A stretch of 64,000 nucleotides of DNA. Origin: Prostheceraeus crozeri (taxonomy: Eukaryota; Platyhelminthes; Polycladida; Euryleptidae). Below, one piece after another: positions 8,637 to 17,370 of this stretch. Each line of letters begins with the position of its first letter. Position 1 is the first letter of the stretch. Position numbers and translations under genes: made by a program. The notes under the pieces are model-generated. The model had not been told where the DNA came from and made no database searches. It saw only the letters and a list, made by a program, of their open reading frames with translations. The stretch lies in contig CAJQUW010006129.1 of the NCBI GenBank assembly GCA_907163375.1, positions 62,001 to 126,000 of the forward strand, given 5' to 3'.

Positions 8637-9250
8637 AGTTTGTAGATAATCATGGGAGTTTTCAAAATATCACTTCGAAATCTAAATTCTTCCGGACACT
8701 CTTGCGTAAAGTCAATGAATAAGTAACCGTATGGTTTTTCAGTAGCTGCTTGAAAAATTTCAATTAAGGCTTTTGATCCTCTGGGTGCAACTTGTCGCGC
8801 TAAAATTTCAAATTGACTTTTATCTCGCGGATTCTTGAAAATAGCATAATAGTGTGTATTCAGGTTTCGTGTACGAGCTTCTTTTCCATCAGGAAACAAA
8901 TTTTGTGTAATATAGATGATAAAGCACCTTTTATGGTGTGCTGCGCGAGTAAACATATCTGTAACATCTTTTGAATTCTTACTTTCTTTTAATAAATCAT
9001 CCAATACAACAACATCATTAGACTGAAGTTTATCCACTGGAATAATTCCTTCATGTCGAATAAAGTTGCGACTTTGCAATTCCTGAAACAGCGACGGTTG
9101 ATAAATACCATAACACCAAATCACTCGATTGATAGGTTCCTTAAACAACTCCCTTCTTTTATCCAATAAATTCAGCGTGAAAACAGTTTTACCTGCATGA
9201 GATGGACCTGATACAGTCAGAACTTTATCACATTGAAGTCTGAAATCCAT
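8633..9250 (-). CDS. FtsK/HerA-type DNA packaging ATPase
   Basis: The start at 9250 (MDFRLQC) is preferred over the upstream Met at 9298 because element B starts with MDFRLRC and because this removes overlap with the next gene. The protein has Walker A GPSHAGKT (about residues 15-22) and Walker B DVVVLDDLL, then an Asn/Gln sensor region (IYITQNLFPDG). It corresponds to the A32-like/HerA ATPase of Polintons, which drives genome packaging into capsids. Length about 205 residues fits the family. All catalytic motifs are intact. Confidence 0.88.
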   Translation of the reverse strand: MDFRLQCDKVLTVSGPSHAGKTVFTLNLLDKRRELFKEPINRVIWCYGIYQPSLFQELQSRNFIRHEGIIPVDKLQSNDVVVLDDLLKESKNSKDVTDMFTRAAHHKRCFIIYITQNLFPDGKEARTRNLNTHYYAIFKNPRDKSQFEILARQVAPRGSKALIEIFQAATEKPYGYLFIDFTQECPEEFRFRSDILKTPMIIYKL

Positions 9251-9281
9251 TTTATTACTTTGAGACTCAACATTTGCATAA

Positions 9282-9623
9282 TTAACGCTTAGAGCCAAAG
9301 ATATTTCCCAATAGGTTGCCCACGGCAGGAGCTATCATTGGAAGTATTGCTGAAAGGAAACCACCCTTTTGTGTTAGAGTTTTCCTCTTTCTTTGAAGGG
9401 CGACTTTAGGATTGGAGATGAAACGCAATTTTGTAGCATATCGCTTAAGTAACTTTCGTTGTTTTGGCGCTAATTTCTTCGTCCTCAACTTCCTCACATG
9501 AGAAATAATTTCACAAATGAATTTATCGTTAGCATGTCGTATAGCATTGTATCGCTGATTTGCTTTCATTCGTCGGAGAGCTTGAATGGCTGAAGAAAAC
9601 TTTTGACTTTTACGTTTCGCCAT
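9282..9623 (-). CDS. small basic core protein with hydrophobic C-terminus
   Basis: 113 residues: a strongly basic, helical N-terminal 75 residues (RRMKANQRYNAIRHAND..), then LTQKGGF and a hydrophobic Gly/Ala-rich C-terminus (LSAILPMIAPAVGNLLG). Element B carries the same architecture at 47915-48315 with LSQRGGFLPLL. The K/R-GG-F junction is a plausible protease site that would release a membrane-active or structural peptide from a DNA-binding part, as in adenovirus core precursors. I infer a core role; the family has no name I can give with certainty. Confidence 0.6.
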   Translation of the reverse strand: MAKRKSQKFSSAIQALRRMKANQRYNAIRHANDKFICEIISHVRKLRTKKLAPKQRKLLKRYATKLRFISNPKVALQRKRKTLTQKGGFLSAILPMIAPAVGNLLGNIFGSKR

Positions 9624-9674
9624 TTTCCGTGTTAGTCTTTGCTAAAACCTATCTTTACCACATTTGCATAGGTA

Positions 9675-10004
9675 CTAACTATTGCGACATAAGTGACACT
9701 CGAAATGAGCAATATCACAGTGGTAACATTGGCAAAGTTGAATGCAATTACGTATGAAACAGCGTTGACAAAAAGCATGCTTACATCTCTTGAAGATGCG
9801 CTTTTCATTTCCATCCTTTCGCTTACATACATCACAACACATAGTTTCACCGTTACTGATGTCTATAGCAAGTCTTTTTGAAGATATGAATTTGCTAGCC
9901 TTTTCTAAATAATAGACGCATGTACAGAAGGAATATACTTCGAGAGTGAGCAGACATAGCTCGAAAACCAGTTGTGCTACAATCAAGTACCACTGCATTT
10001 TCAA
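9675..10004 (-). CDS. membrane-anchored RING-like protein
   Basis: 109 residues with an N-terminal hydrophobic segment (about residues 5-33) and a C-terminal zinc-finger-like block: CCDVC, then RCKHAFCQRCF, then CQCYHC and CHLC. The Cys-x-His-x2-Cys-x2-Cys core is that of a RING finger, so ubiquitin-ligase activity at a membrane is possible. It overlaps the previous gene at 10001 by four bases. Element B has a different RING protein (48949-49197) at the equivalent side of its core, so this is a rapidly changing accessory slot. Confidence 0.5.
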   Translation of the reverse strand: MKMQWYLIVAQLVFELCLLTLEVYSFCTCVYYLEKASKFISSKRLAIDISNGETMCCDVCKRKDGNEKRIFKRCKHAFCQRCFIRNCIQLCQCYHCDIAHFECHLCRNS

Positions 10005-10339
10005 GTTTTCTTTATGGAAAGTTGAATGTGAATATCTGAAATCGCTTCAATCACTAGACTGCTACCATGATGGTTAAATGCGTTAAGACGTTCAGCAATT
10101 TTTATCATATGTCTTTTAAAAAATTCTTCGGGGTGATCTACCACTTCCATTGAATAAGAAGCAAAATGGAAAGAGCGACTTTCCACCTCTTCCTTTCCAA
10201 AATGACTAAACTTAATTTTCGCAACTAATCGCGCCATGATAATGCTATCAGAGAATGTATTCATTAACTCTAGAAATAGAGTGCTAGCATCATCGACCAC
10301 TGCTTCGATGTCGGTCTCATCTTTATGAAATTTTATCAC
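10001..10339 (-). CDS. hypothetical accessory protein
   Basis: 112 residues, mixed alpha/beta in appearance, no membrane segment. The middle contains HFASYSMEVVDHPEEFF and the end NHHGSSLVIEAISDIHIQL. The last stretch loosely recalls sequences before the catalytic part of Maverick DNA polymerases, but no polymerase motif follows and the gene stops, so I do not make that assignment. It is sandwiched between the RING-like and exonuclease-like genes. Confidence 0.4.
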   Translation of the reverse strand: MIKFHKDETDIEAVVDDASTLFLELMNTFSDSIIMARLVAKIKFSHFGKEEVESRSFHFASYSMEVVDHPEEFFKRHMIKIAERLNAFNHHGSSLVIEAISDIHIQLSIKKT

Positions 10340-10498
10340 ATAATCTTGAACAGCTCCTTTTAAACTTTGCCTATGAAAACGTAATGTTCCGCAGTCGTTT
10401 GAGAAAGACGTGATCGCCCTTTATCTAACCCATCCATTGCATGAAAACAACAACTCTTCTCATAGTAACATTTATTGAATAACGGTAACAAGCATGCA

Positions 10499-11047
10499 TT
10501 ATAAATCAATGGTTTGAAAGAGATAAAATAGATACAGCTGGTAACTATCATACAGCGAGCAATGATAACCATACAGGACTTTGGCAGTGTTGAGGTAAGG
10601 AGGAAAGAAGCATTGGTTATGAACGTAGCTACTACAACGAACAGACAAAATAGGAACACACAAATCCTTAAAACGTTTCGTGACTTCATGATAATGTTGA
10701 TTCACTCTACTATCCCAAGGTGGGAGCAAAATATCATCAATGATTAGATTGGGAAATACTTTCCTCTCCTTACCAGGATTATTACAAAAGATGCGTATAA
10801 CATTGAAAGCAGCTAACCATCGTTTAAAGTCAATAAGAAGAGCACTCTCACAAGAAAAGCCATAGTCTTGCAAATATTTCAGATTAAGTCCATGAATGTG
10901 TTTTCTCGCCCATTGATCAACATTGGGATCGCAGTTGGCATGTTGATGATAGACACTAACAATCTGATATGTCCAATTGTTCATAGCAATAGCACTGAGC
11001 ACCTGTACAGGTTCACCCGCACAATCCATAAAAATGATGATAGAAGC
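10499..11047 (-). CDS. DEDDh exonuclease-like protein (probably a 3' exon)
   Basis: The first ATG is at 11029, but the conserved-looking beta strand begins six codons earlier, directly after TTTCCGTTTTAG, a good 3' splice site, and an in-frame stop lies in that site. I therefore take 11047 as an exon start. The protein has FMDCAGEP..LSAIAM (motif I), an HIHGLN..YL..YG block, an N-N-P-x-K-E block and HCSLYDSYQLYLF, where H-x4-D matches motif III of DEDDh exonucleases. Motif I normally reads D-x-E; here it is D-C-A, so activity may be lost. The upstream exon was not identified. Confidence 0.5.
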   Translation of the reverse strand, partial: ASIIIFMDCAGEPVQVLSAIAMNNWTYQIVSVYHQHANCDPNVDQWARKHIHGLNLKYLQDYGFSCESALLIDFKRWLAAFNVIRIFCNNPGKERKVFPNLIIDDILLPPWDSRVNQHYHEVTKRFKDLCVPILSVRCSSYVHNQCFFPPYLNTAKVLYGYHCSLYDSYQLYLFYLFQTIDL

Positions 11048-11081
11048 CTAAAACGGAAATTTACACATCTAAGGAAACGTT

Positions 11082-11330
11082 CTATAACATATTACAAAAT
11101 GAAGAATTACATCGATGCTTTTCACGACAAAATACACAAATGATATGATGGCAACGAAGAAGTAAAATGTATCTAATAAGACCACGTCTACGACACTCAA
11201 AGCACATAAGCGAATTGTCATAGGGTAGAGTTAGGAAAGGACTAGTAATTCTCCTTCTTTGATTTGCGTTTTGAGGCAGCATTCTTCTCCGACTTGCGCT
11301 TCGTACCACTGCTGTTAATGATTTGATCAA
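11082..11330 (-). CDS. small RING-like zinc finger protein
   Basis: The C-terminal 45 residues contain CFECRRRG...LLRCHHIICVFC followed by C-N-S-S-F-C, close to a RING finger of the IAP/viral kind (C-x2-C ... C-x-H-x2-C-x2-C). The N-terminal part overlaps the end of the spliced gene 11242-12017 in another frame, so the functional start may be downstream or supplied by splicing. Viral RING proteins commonly redirect ubiquitination or block apoptosis; that is family knowledge, not seen here. Confidence 0.35.
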   Translation of the reverse strand: MIKSLTAVVRSASRRRMLPQNANQRRRITSPFLTLPYDNSLMCFECRRRGLIRYILLLRCHHIICVFCREKHRCNSSFCNML

Positions 11331-12017
11331 TTATGTCGTCCACGTTGGGTGGTTTTGGAATATATAGGATGGATTCCATATGCATGGAGAGAGAGGCTAT
11401 TTTATTATCCTTGTGCCGACCATAATATAGCCCATTCACTTTGAAAAGGATATCCCAAGTACCTTCTCCGAGCTCATCACATCTGATGGGTATTGAATGA
11501 TCTCCCTCCTTCTTATAGTAAGTACACCAATGTGATACCGGTAGGCAAATGTGATTACCATCCCAAATCTTTCTATAGGGAGTATCCTTGTCATCTCTAG
11601 CCTTCCACTCTTGAGCAAGAGGAGTAGGAATGTCCATATTTAATGTCACGTACTCCTCAATAGTATCAAGTTGGTGGCGAATGTACGGACTCACGGGGAT
11701 CAGTATGTAGTCCCCATACTGATTGTGCATTATCTTGACATCCGTGGAAGGGAGCATTCCCGTTTGGAGTACTACGCTATGATCATCATAACGCAAGGCT
11801 TGTTTAAATTTACGCTGTAGCGGTGTAGGATTATGTACCTTGGTTGTTTCTTCCACTGGCCTCAGTTGTAGATGATCTGACCGTAGCGAACCTTGTAACG
11901 TTTGACCGCCATTTTGTCCTACTAGTGCAGTAGATGGAGTAGATGCCTGAAAATGAAAAAAGATTGTATTAAGTTTACGTTCAAGGGAGGAGAGGGAGGG
12001 AAGTAGCGACTTACCAT
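11242..12017 (-). CDS. spliced nuclear-type accessory protein
   Basis: The open frame 11242-11856 begins only with GTG, but it continues upstream to 11946, directly after a 3' splice site (..CATTTTCAG). A 68-bp intron (11947-12014) leads to an ATG at 12015-12017 followed at once by GTAAGT. Exon 1 would thus supply just the start codon and the joined frame stays open for about 235 codons. A TATA box and two CCAAT boxes lie upstream (12118-12165). The protein is unrecognised: an N-terminal Ser/Gln-rich part, a central Y-x-L/I-P-V/x-S pattern, and a Lys-rich nuclear-localisation-like tail (KRKSEKNAASKRKSKK). It is probably an early gene. Confidence 0.55.
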
Positions 12018-12117
12018 TTTAGTTGGATAATAGAACAGGGAACTAGGGAGAGAGAAAATGTGCGTCCGTCACTCGTGTGATTCAACGATGGAATGATTCT
12101 CGCTGTGGAAGGCTCGC

Positions 12118-12165
12118 TATTTATAAAGAAATGCTTGATTCTCATTGGATGATGATCCTCATTGG
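12118..12165 (-). promoter_or_regulatory. TATA/CCAAT promoter of element A accessory gene
   Basis: Read on the - strand there are CCAAT boxes at 12161-12165 and 12144-12148 and TATAAATA at 12118-12125, about 100 bp before the ATG at 12017. Spacing and order are those of an RNA polymerase II core promoter. It sits just inside the terminal repeat, so the element drives inward transcription from its end. Confidence 0.65.
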
Positions 12166-12230
12166 ACAATAACATCAAGTTGATTCCAAATCTGGCATCC
12201 GTTTACCAATCCGATAGTTCGTTTTGAAGC

Positions 12231-12961
12231 TACAGCCCAAAACGTCCCAAATTCTAACTCTGTCGTTTTTCACCAATGTCCCAAAATCTTAAATGGCGTC
12301 TCACATCTAAACGAAGGCAGATACGAACAAGCCGATTCTTTCACTGAATTTGTCTCACTCTTAGCTTTCAAACGAGCTATCGCACGACAAAATCCGTCCA
12401 CTGGAAGCCAAAATCGAAGCAAGCTGTCCAGGGGGGGGGACGTCAGCCGAAAATTTTTTCTCTCCGATTGAGTTGAAACTCACCCTACCGATGCAGAATT
12501 TCACGCTGAATCCGAATCTGACCTCCGTTTTCTCATCCGATGCTTCGTTTGGACGCTACACACCAAAAACATCACACACTATAGCCTCAAGACTAATCCT
12601 GGCGGTCGCCCACGTCAACCAGGCGGTCGGACCAACTCACCCGAGTCTCACACTCTGTCGTTGCAGAGAGGGGGGGAACGTCAGCGAACATGTTGTGAAC
12701 GTGGACCCACCTGGCCGGCACACCACGACAGACCACAACCTCTGTCGTTCCAGGGGGGGGGGACGTCAGCGAACATGTTGTGAACGTGGACCCACCTGGC
12801 CGGCACACCACGACAGACCACAACCTCTGTCGTTCCAGAGGGGGGGGCTCAGACACAAAGACCACGGCGGCCGACCACGACACTCTGCCGAGCCAGAGGG
12901 GGGGGGACTCAGCGATGGCGGCCATCTTGCGCGGTCCAGAAGTGGAGTTTTGCTTACTACT
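12231..12961 (-). repeat. right terminal inverted repeat region of element A
   Basis: Similar in sequence to the outer right arm of element B (about 51330-52226), including the stretch CTCTAAACGAAGGCAGATAC and the poly-G tracts (for example about 12430, 12665, 12750, 12840, 12897). From about 12650 a 98-bp G-tract-bearing unit is tandemly repeated. It ends at 12961 in ..TTACTACT. No coding function is visible; the apparent ORFs here are low-quality. Confidence 0.75.
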
Positions 12962-13576
12962 CAAAGATTGGCCTTTGTACGAGTATAATCACTTAAAGAC
13001 CAAAGTTAAAGAATCGATCGATAAGGACAAAATACAGTGGGCCCACAAGTATAAAACGAAGAAACACGGCATTTGGAAATTATCAAGACAAATCCGTGGA
13101 CAGAAAGCTGACCGTAATAGCCTCTCAAACTTGCTTGCGAAATACGATTCCCCACAGGTTGCGGTAAATGAAATCGCGCGCAACCTTCGAGAATTGGCTT
13201 CCTACAACATCTCCGATGCTCCAAATCATACAACTCTATCAGATGATTCATGGTCCATATCAGTTACTGAAAATGAAATCTGCAATCTAATCATGAAAAC
13301 CCCACAACGAAAGTGCCCTGGGCAAGAGAAGATCCCCACAAAAATTTACCGCTTGCTAGCAGGCATCATATCAGAACCTTTAGCAACAATTATTCAAACA
13401 TCATTCAATACCAGAGTATTTCCCTGTGATTTGAAAAAGGGCATAATAACCCCTGTTCCTAAGAAAGCCAATTCCAATGTCTCACAAATACATCCACTTA
13501 CTATGTATCCTCTGCCATCCAAATTATGTGAAAAAATTGCAAAATCCCATATGGAAGCATACTTTGAGAACACGTA

Positions 13577-14994
13577 CAGTAGGTACTGTGGAATAGTTTG
13601 GAATAATTGATAGATAACATGGCTGCTTTGAATGCAGTTATTCTTTCGATTGAAATCTACCTCAAATCCAAGCAGCAACCGAATGCATGATTGCGATCAT
13701 CCTATTGGTCATAGTGATATCCAATAAATAATGTAGGGCTGATGAAATATTGCCACAACGCCAATCAAGCTGTATAATAGCCTCAAATAGATGATGATGA
13801 TTCACATCGAAGCCATGGGTAAGGCGAGGCAATTATCAAAGATTGACAAGATCAGGATAGTGAATTTTGTGAAAACTGGAATGTCGCAAAGTGAGGTTGC
13901 AGTCTTGTTTAAGATATCACAATCAGTCGTATCTAAAACCATGAAATGTGTTCAACACAATGTCATTGTCTCCCAAGAAGCGCTCTGGACGTCCGCGAGT
14001 GACTTCAGAGAGGACCGATCGACGAGTTGTTCATTTAGTCAAGACTGTGCCAAACATAACGTCTGCTGAAATTAAGAAATCGTTTCCTGGCATTTTGGAT
14101 TACGTGGATCCAAGCACCATACGCACTCGTCTGTCTCGACAGTATGGGTTACGAGCACGCAAACCCTTGCGGAAGCCGCTGATAACACCATCGATGCGTC
14201 AGAAAAGGTTGAACTTCTGCCGAAAATACATCCACTGGACCTCACAGCAGTGGGCCAAGGTCATGTTCTCGGACGAAAGCATGTTTCGACAGTTTTCTAA
14301 CCCAACAAAGTTCGTTCGTCGGCCATCTGACTCATATCCTTGTAATCCCAAGTAGGCCTACACGGTTCCCACAGTGAAGCATTCGCCAGGTGTAGTGGTC
14401 TGGGGAGCCCTCTCAGCAGCTGGTCGTGCAGGTCTCTATTTCCTAAAGGTTGTATGATGAACGCAAAACGCCATCAACAAGTTCTGGGTGAACATCTCAT
14501 TAATTTCATGACGATTCAGGGTTGCACAGTGTTTCAGCAGGACTCGGCCCCGTGCCATACAGTGAAGACAACAAAGAAATGGTTTCTTGACAACCATGTG
14601 CAGGTGTTGGATTGGCTGGGAAACAGTCCCGACTTAAATCCAATAAAGAATTTAAGGATGCTACTCAAAAAGAGGGTCTGCACAAGAAATTCATCAAACT
14701 TGGAAGAACTTAAGTCAAACATTCGCCAAGTTTGGTGCACTGAAGTAATTGAAGATCTGTGTAGATCACTGATAGAATCAATGCCACGGAGACTTTTGGA
14801 AGTGATAAAAAACAAAGGATATCCCATTAAATACTGATGTGATGCATGTAATTCCATGTAATACATGCTGAACTATCAATAGGATAACGAAATATGAAAT
14901 ATGATGTTATATGGCCGACTTTTGTCTATAAAACTAAATACTATCTTCGAATTGATGAACTTTAACAATTATTCCAAACTTTTCCACAGTACTG
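13577..14994 (+). mobile_element. Tc1/mariner transposon, inactive
   Basis: 1418 bp flanked by TA duplications (13575-13576 and 14995-14996). The inverted termini share CTGTGGAA.AGTTTGGAATAATTG on both sides, with a two-base indel close to the tip. It lies inside the LINE reverse transcriptase; removing it and one TA restores the LINE frame at the QHGFR motif. Confidence 0.88.
13791..14837 (+). pseudogene. Tc1/mariner transposase, broken
   Basis: An N-terminal helix-turn-helix region (KIRIVNFVKTGMSQSEVAVLF) and an AT-hook-like linker (SGRPR) in shifting frames lead to the catalytic domain. The first Asp is in VMFSDESMF, the second in FQQDSAPCHT, and the third acidic position is Lys in SPDLNPIKNL instead of the usual Glu. 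There is a frameshift around 13950-14000, a stop at about 14353 and a second one before 14454. The enzyme cannot be active as read. Confidence 0.85.
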
Positions 14995-16399
14995 TATGGT
15001 CAAGAACAACATGGATTCCGTAAGTACGCTTCCACCACAACTGCTGTAGCGAAGCTGGTTGATTGTGCTTTATCTACTTACGATATTGACTCATACTTCG
15101 GGTGCGCTATACTATGCTTCGATATGACGAAAGCCTATCGAACTGTGTCCTACATGAACATGCAATCGAGAAATTCAAACTCAGTGGTTTTCCAGATGGT
15201 TTTTTACTATGGCTTCAAGACTATCTTTCGCAGCGCTCATCTGTCGTAAAAGCCAATAACAATTTGTCGCCACCATTCGAAGTCAAGAGAGGAATTCCAC
15301 AAGGTACCGCTCTTGGCCCGATGATCTTTTCTGGGTATGTTGGAGATTTCCGGTGTTACTCAGACTATTCAACTCTAATTAAGTACGCCGATGACTTTAC
15401 CATCATCATCAAACTCCACACCGATGACCCTCTGAGCATCAAGGCGAGTATTACAGACGAAGTTAATCATCTCTCAACTTGGTGTGCTAAAAACGGACTA
15501 ACAGTCAACACAGAAAAATCATGTTTTGTGCTAAACACTCGTAATAACGTAACCTTGCCATTACCAATGGTTATAAAACAATATGATACGATCAAAGTTC
15601 TTGGAGTGCATTTGAACTCACGCCTAGATTGGACATCACATATTGAGGCTATCGTAAAAAAAGCCAATCAACAATTCCACGCACTGAAAGCTATGAAATT
15701 ATATATTACCCCATCTGAACATCACCTGATTTATAATTCAACTATCAGATCATTAATAGAATATTGCTGTCCAGTTTTTGTCAAGCTACCCGAAAAGCTA
15801 GCCTCTAAGCTTCAAAGAATCGACAACCGACTACATAGAATAATATTTGGCGATAATTCACGAACCTGTAAATGTGATAAGGAATGCATTAAAACAAGAA
15901 GAATTAATCAAAGCTTGAAATTTTTCCATCGTATTGAAAGCAATGAGAATCACTTACTGTACGACCTTTTGCCAGAACGATTGCCGAGGTGTCAACACTA
16001 CCGTCTTCCACTATGCCGCACTCAACGGTATAAAAACTCTTTCTTCCCATTTATTCTGACTATGGCGAATAATTGACTTTTTAAGATTTACTTTTTTTGC
16101 ATACAACTGGAACATTTTCTGTATTACACGCATTGTAGCATCTGTAATGTCACGATTTTCATTCACAAAAGAATATACATTATCTTATCTTATCTTACTA
16201 ATAATAATGATGCTAAGGTATGGAGCCTAATGATACTTGATTACTAGCCAATATGATACATTTGTATTATATTGACAATTCCACTTTACTCGGGAATAGG
16301 AATAAAAAATCATTTTTGAGGACGACAAAAACCCACCAGGACGCCAGTGCCAGGTATTACCGGCATATATACACGTATATATAATGTTTGTTAGTGCCC

Positions 16400-17061
16400 A
16401 ATATATCGACAAGAAAACAATTCTTCACACAACATGTTTCATCTTTTTCAAAGACTTCCTCAGGTGTAACAAGAGGGCGGGGATGGAATCACTTAAATAC
16501 ATTGATCAACAACGTTCAGTAAAATAGCTAAGTCACAAGTAAACGCAATAATAAAATCAATATCGTTAAATCACGCAAATCAATTCAATAGATATCAACT
16601 GGTAAAAGATCTAAAATCAAGTCATCTGTAAAAGCGCGAAGTCAATAGAGCAATCAATACATCACGGATTCAAAGTAATTTCGTCACTCGCAAGACGCAG
16701 ACAGTAGCTTACAAATCAAGAAGCAAAGGATTGGAACTCATTCTTTCATTCCATAATTTATCTGAATCGATCATTTTGATATTAATAGTTTCATAGATTC
16801 TTGGGTGATCTGTTACGGCGACAACTTTGAAAAAATCTTTGATCGGGGGATGCTCATGGAGGCTTATTTCTGTAGGTGTAGGATATCCTTTTAAATGCTT
16901 GTTTATACGAGTTTGAAAATGGCGGATAGAACTACCAACGTAGCATTTGTCACAATGCTCACAGTTGTATTTGTATACAATATTTGATTTCAAATGTTGA
17001 GGTACTCTATCCTTATTACTGAAAATTTTTGAAAACGCCTTTGCTATTGACCACTTTGTAG
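16400..17061 (-). mobile_element. Penelope-like element 1, GIY-YIG end
   Basis: On the - strand 16709-17020 encodes a GIY-YIG endonuclease domain (IVYKYNCEHCDKCYVGSS then R-x-x-x-H). Its upstream part, the linker between reverse transcriptase and endonuclease, continues at 19462-19768 beyond an inserted second PLE. The PLE is 5' truncated: no RT palm is found for it. A hammerhead-like motif lies downstream at 16422-16470, as is usual in PLE terminal repeats. Confidence 0.75.
16422..16470 (-). ncRNA. hammerhead ribozyme-like motif of Penelope-like element 1
   Basis: Read on the - strand: ACAC, core CTGAGGA, helix II GTCTT/AAGAT, GAAAC, a two-base loop AT, GTT, then GTGT pairing with ACAC. This has the conserved CUGANGA and GAAA boxes and the minimal helix III (C-AU-G) described for PLE hammerheads. 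Cleavage would follow GUU. Confidence 0.6.
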
Positions 17062-17344
17062 ATAAAAAACAACGCCAAGGTATTCATTGATACGCGATTC
17101 TATTTTTCCCGATGCATTTCGCCGGCTCTAATCATGGGTTACACCGGAATGAAGTCAGGACATCAAAAATGAATTGAGTTAACAGCTGAGAGGTAGAGAG
17201 ACAACGAACCAAGACATAGAAATCAGCACAGAAAAGATACATGACTTCAATAAGTAATTACGGAAAACTACAATACTGTAAACAAATGGCAAGTAGTAAC
17301 AGAAGCAAAGAAAAATGAAATAAAGTTACCAAGGTAAAATTAAA
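17062..17344 (+). repeat. left inverted repeat of PLE 2
   Basis: Reverse complement of 19179-19461. It contains a hammerhead-like stretch (read on - strand: ATGATTA..GCCGGCGAAATGCATC) whose core deviates from CUGANGA, so self-cleavage is doubtful. Confidence 0.8.
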
Positions 17345-17370
17345 CTCTCAATGCCGAGTTTGAGATCACG

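Larger units (their letters stand above)
1..12961. mobile_element. Polinton/Maverick element A, right-hand part
   Basis: The gene set is that of a Polinton/Maverick (virus-like, integrase-bearing DNA transposon): penton-like proteins, adenain-type protease, double-jelly-roll capsid protein, chromodomain integrase, packaging ATPase and basic core proteins, nearly all on the - strand in the same order as in element B (32758-52226). The right end is placed at 12961, where the sequence ends in ..TTACTACT, the same terminal bases as element B; Polinton ends are known to read AG..CT. The next six bases, CAAAGA (12962-12967), are the expected target duplication, whose other copy should lie left of the window. 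The left end is outside the window, so presence or absence of a polymerase gene cannot be judged for this element. Confidence 0.9.
12962..16197 (+). mobile_element. non-LTR retrotransposon (LINE), 5' cut by element A and split by a mariner
   Basis: The reverse transcriptase ORF is seen at 12968-13575 and, after the mariner insertion, from 14997 to 16076. Signatures include the thumb-side QEQHGFRK..STTTA, FDMTKA, GIPQGTALGP and YADDF, followed by a C-terminal connection region. A frameshift lies near 15130-15160. The 3' tail at 16077-16197 ends in TCTTATCTTATCTTA, a simple-repeat tail as in CR1/L2-type LINEs. The RT frame is resumed exactly across the mariner TA site. The 5' end is removed by element A, which inserted into it. 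Clade assignment is approximate. Confidence 0.8.

Noticed and set aside
9251-9298. Longer ATPase start at 9298
   Set aside because: Element B starts at the equivalent of 9250, and the longer form would overlap the next gene.
10001-10339. Possible N-terminal piece of a Maverick DNA polymerase
   Set aside because: Only a short stretch looks similar and no exonuclease or polymerase motif follows; kept as hypothetical.
10360-10689. Hydrophobic 109-codon frame
   Set aside because: Overlaps the exonuclease-like gene in another frame and has no counterpart in element B; too weak to call.
12473-12988. Frames over the right end of element A
   Set aside because: They run through poly-G tandem repeats in the terminal arm and into the LINE; composition is unlike a protein.
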